64,000 nt of DNA, from the NCBI RefSeq assembly GCF_030035675.1, contig NC_084482.1, positions 224,360,943 to 224,424,942 of the forward strand. The letters run 5' to 3'. This DNA comes from Rhineura floridana (Eukaryota; Chordata; Lepidosauria; Squamata; Rhineuridae). The notes under the pieces were generated by a model. It was not told the DNA's origin, did not search any database, and saw only the letters and a list, made by a program, of their open reading frames with translations. Position 1 is the first letter of the stretch; each line of letters starts with the position of its first letter. Shown piece after piece: positions 63,666-64,000 of the stretch. Made by a program: the position numbers and the translations under genes.

Positions 63666-64000
63666 AGTAACTAACTAACATTGTCACTGGAGACTCAGGT
63701 GGCCTCAGTCGCTTGGAATGCCCTTTTGTGCACAGATGACTTGGCCACAGTGCTCCATGCTCTGGTAACTTTGAGACTGGATTATTGAAGATGAACTCTT
63801 CTTGTCCCCTAATAGCAACCACCTCTAACTGTCCAACTCTGAGTTTTTTAATCCACTCTGCATTCTCACTCGCATACCTTGCTTGCTTTTTAATATGTTC
63901 TTAAACCTTTTTAAAAAAATGTTTTTAATCTTAGAGGATGTTTTGAAAGCTTTTTTAAGAAACGTTTTTAAAGATGTTTTGTTTTAATATGTTTTAAAGT
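63666..64000 (+). mobile_element. L2 LINE C-terminal/3' UTR remnant, running off the window
   Basis: A 'cttggccacagtgctccatg' coding remnant is followed by the T-rich L2 3' UTR with 'aatatgttcttaaacc' and 'ttttaaagatgttttg' units, cut by the window end. Confidence 0.65.

Overview
The window looks like nuclear DNA of a squamate reptile, most likely a lizard. It holds vomeronasal type-2 receptor (V2R) exons with squamate-style ligand-binding domains, a KRAB zinc-finger locus, and a dense mix of CR1, L2 and BovB-like RTE LINEs, tRNA- and 5S-derived SINEs, hAT-type MITEs and solo LTRs. There are no bacterial or viral operons. The species cannot be fixed from sequence alone.

Layout. 1-3.6 kb: gene-poor, old repeats. 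3.8-17 kb (+): a decayed KRAB zinc-finger gene, with a GC-rich first-exon-like block (about 3.8-4.16 kb), a KRAB-A exon carrying a stop (5.73 kb) and a last exon with about 33 C2H2 finger units. The first 11 fingers are still open; the rest is broken and split by an L2 LINE (10403-13338), an ORF1-only L1 (13835-15835) and a short L2 tail (16428-16704). 17.0-20.4 kb: a CR1 LINE hosting a solo LTR. 19.6-29.1 kb: left arm of a roughly 9.5-kb inverted repeat, containing a second copy of the KRAB-gene 5' portion. 29.7-47.35 kb (+): an apparently intact six-exon V2R gene (860 codons) whose introns carry L2, CR1, SINE and LTR copies, including a near full-length L2 in intron 5. 48.1-49.4 kb: an extra copy of part of the arm. 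49.8-60.4 kb: right arm in reverse orientation, with the third copy of the KRAB-gene 5' portion. 60.4-62.3 kb (+): a second V2R whose exon 2 survives only as its last few codons where the right arm ends, followed by open exons 3 and 4. The window ends in L2 remnants.

How it fits together. Only the 29.7-47.35 kb V2R looks functional; it would act as a pheromone receptor in vomeronasal sensory neurons. It lies in the roughly 20.7-kb spacer of the inverted repeat. A CR1 runs unbroken across the outer edge of the left arm but is cut at the outer edge of the right arm, so the right arm looks like the derived copy. Its arrival coincides with the loss of the 5' part of the second V2R. Insertions present in one arm only (a 115-bp hAT MITE and an L2 tail on the left, a 1.45-kb CR1 on the right) show that the arms are distinct loci that have evolved separately. 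All coordinates and identities come from reading the sequence; no database search was possible.
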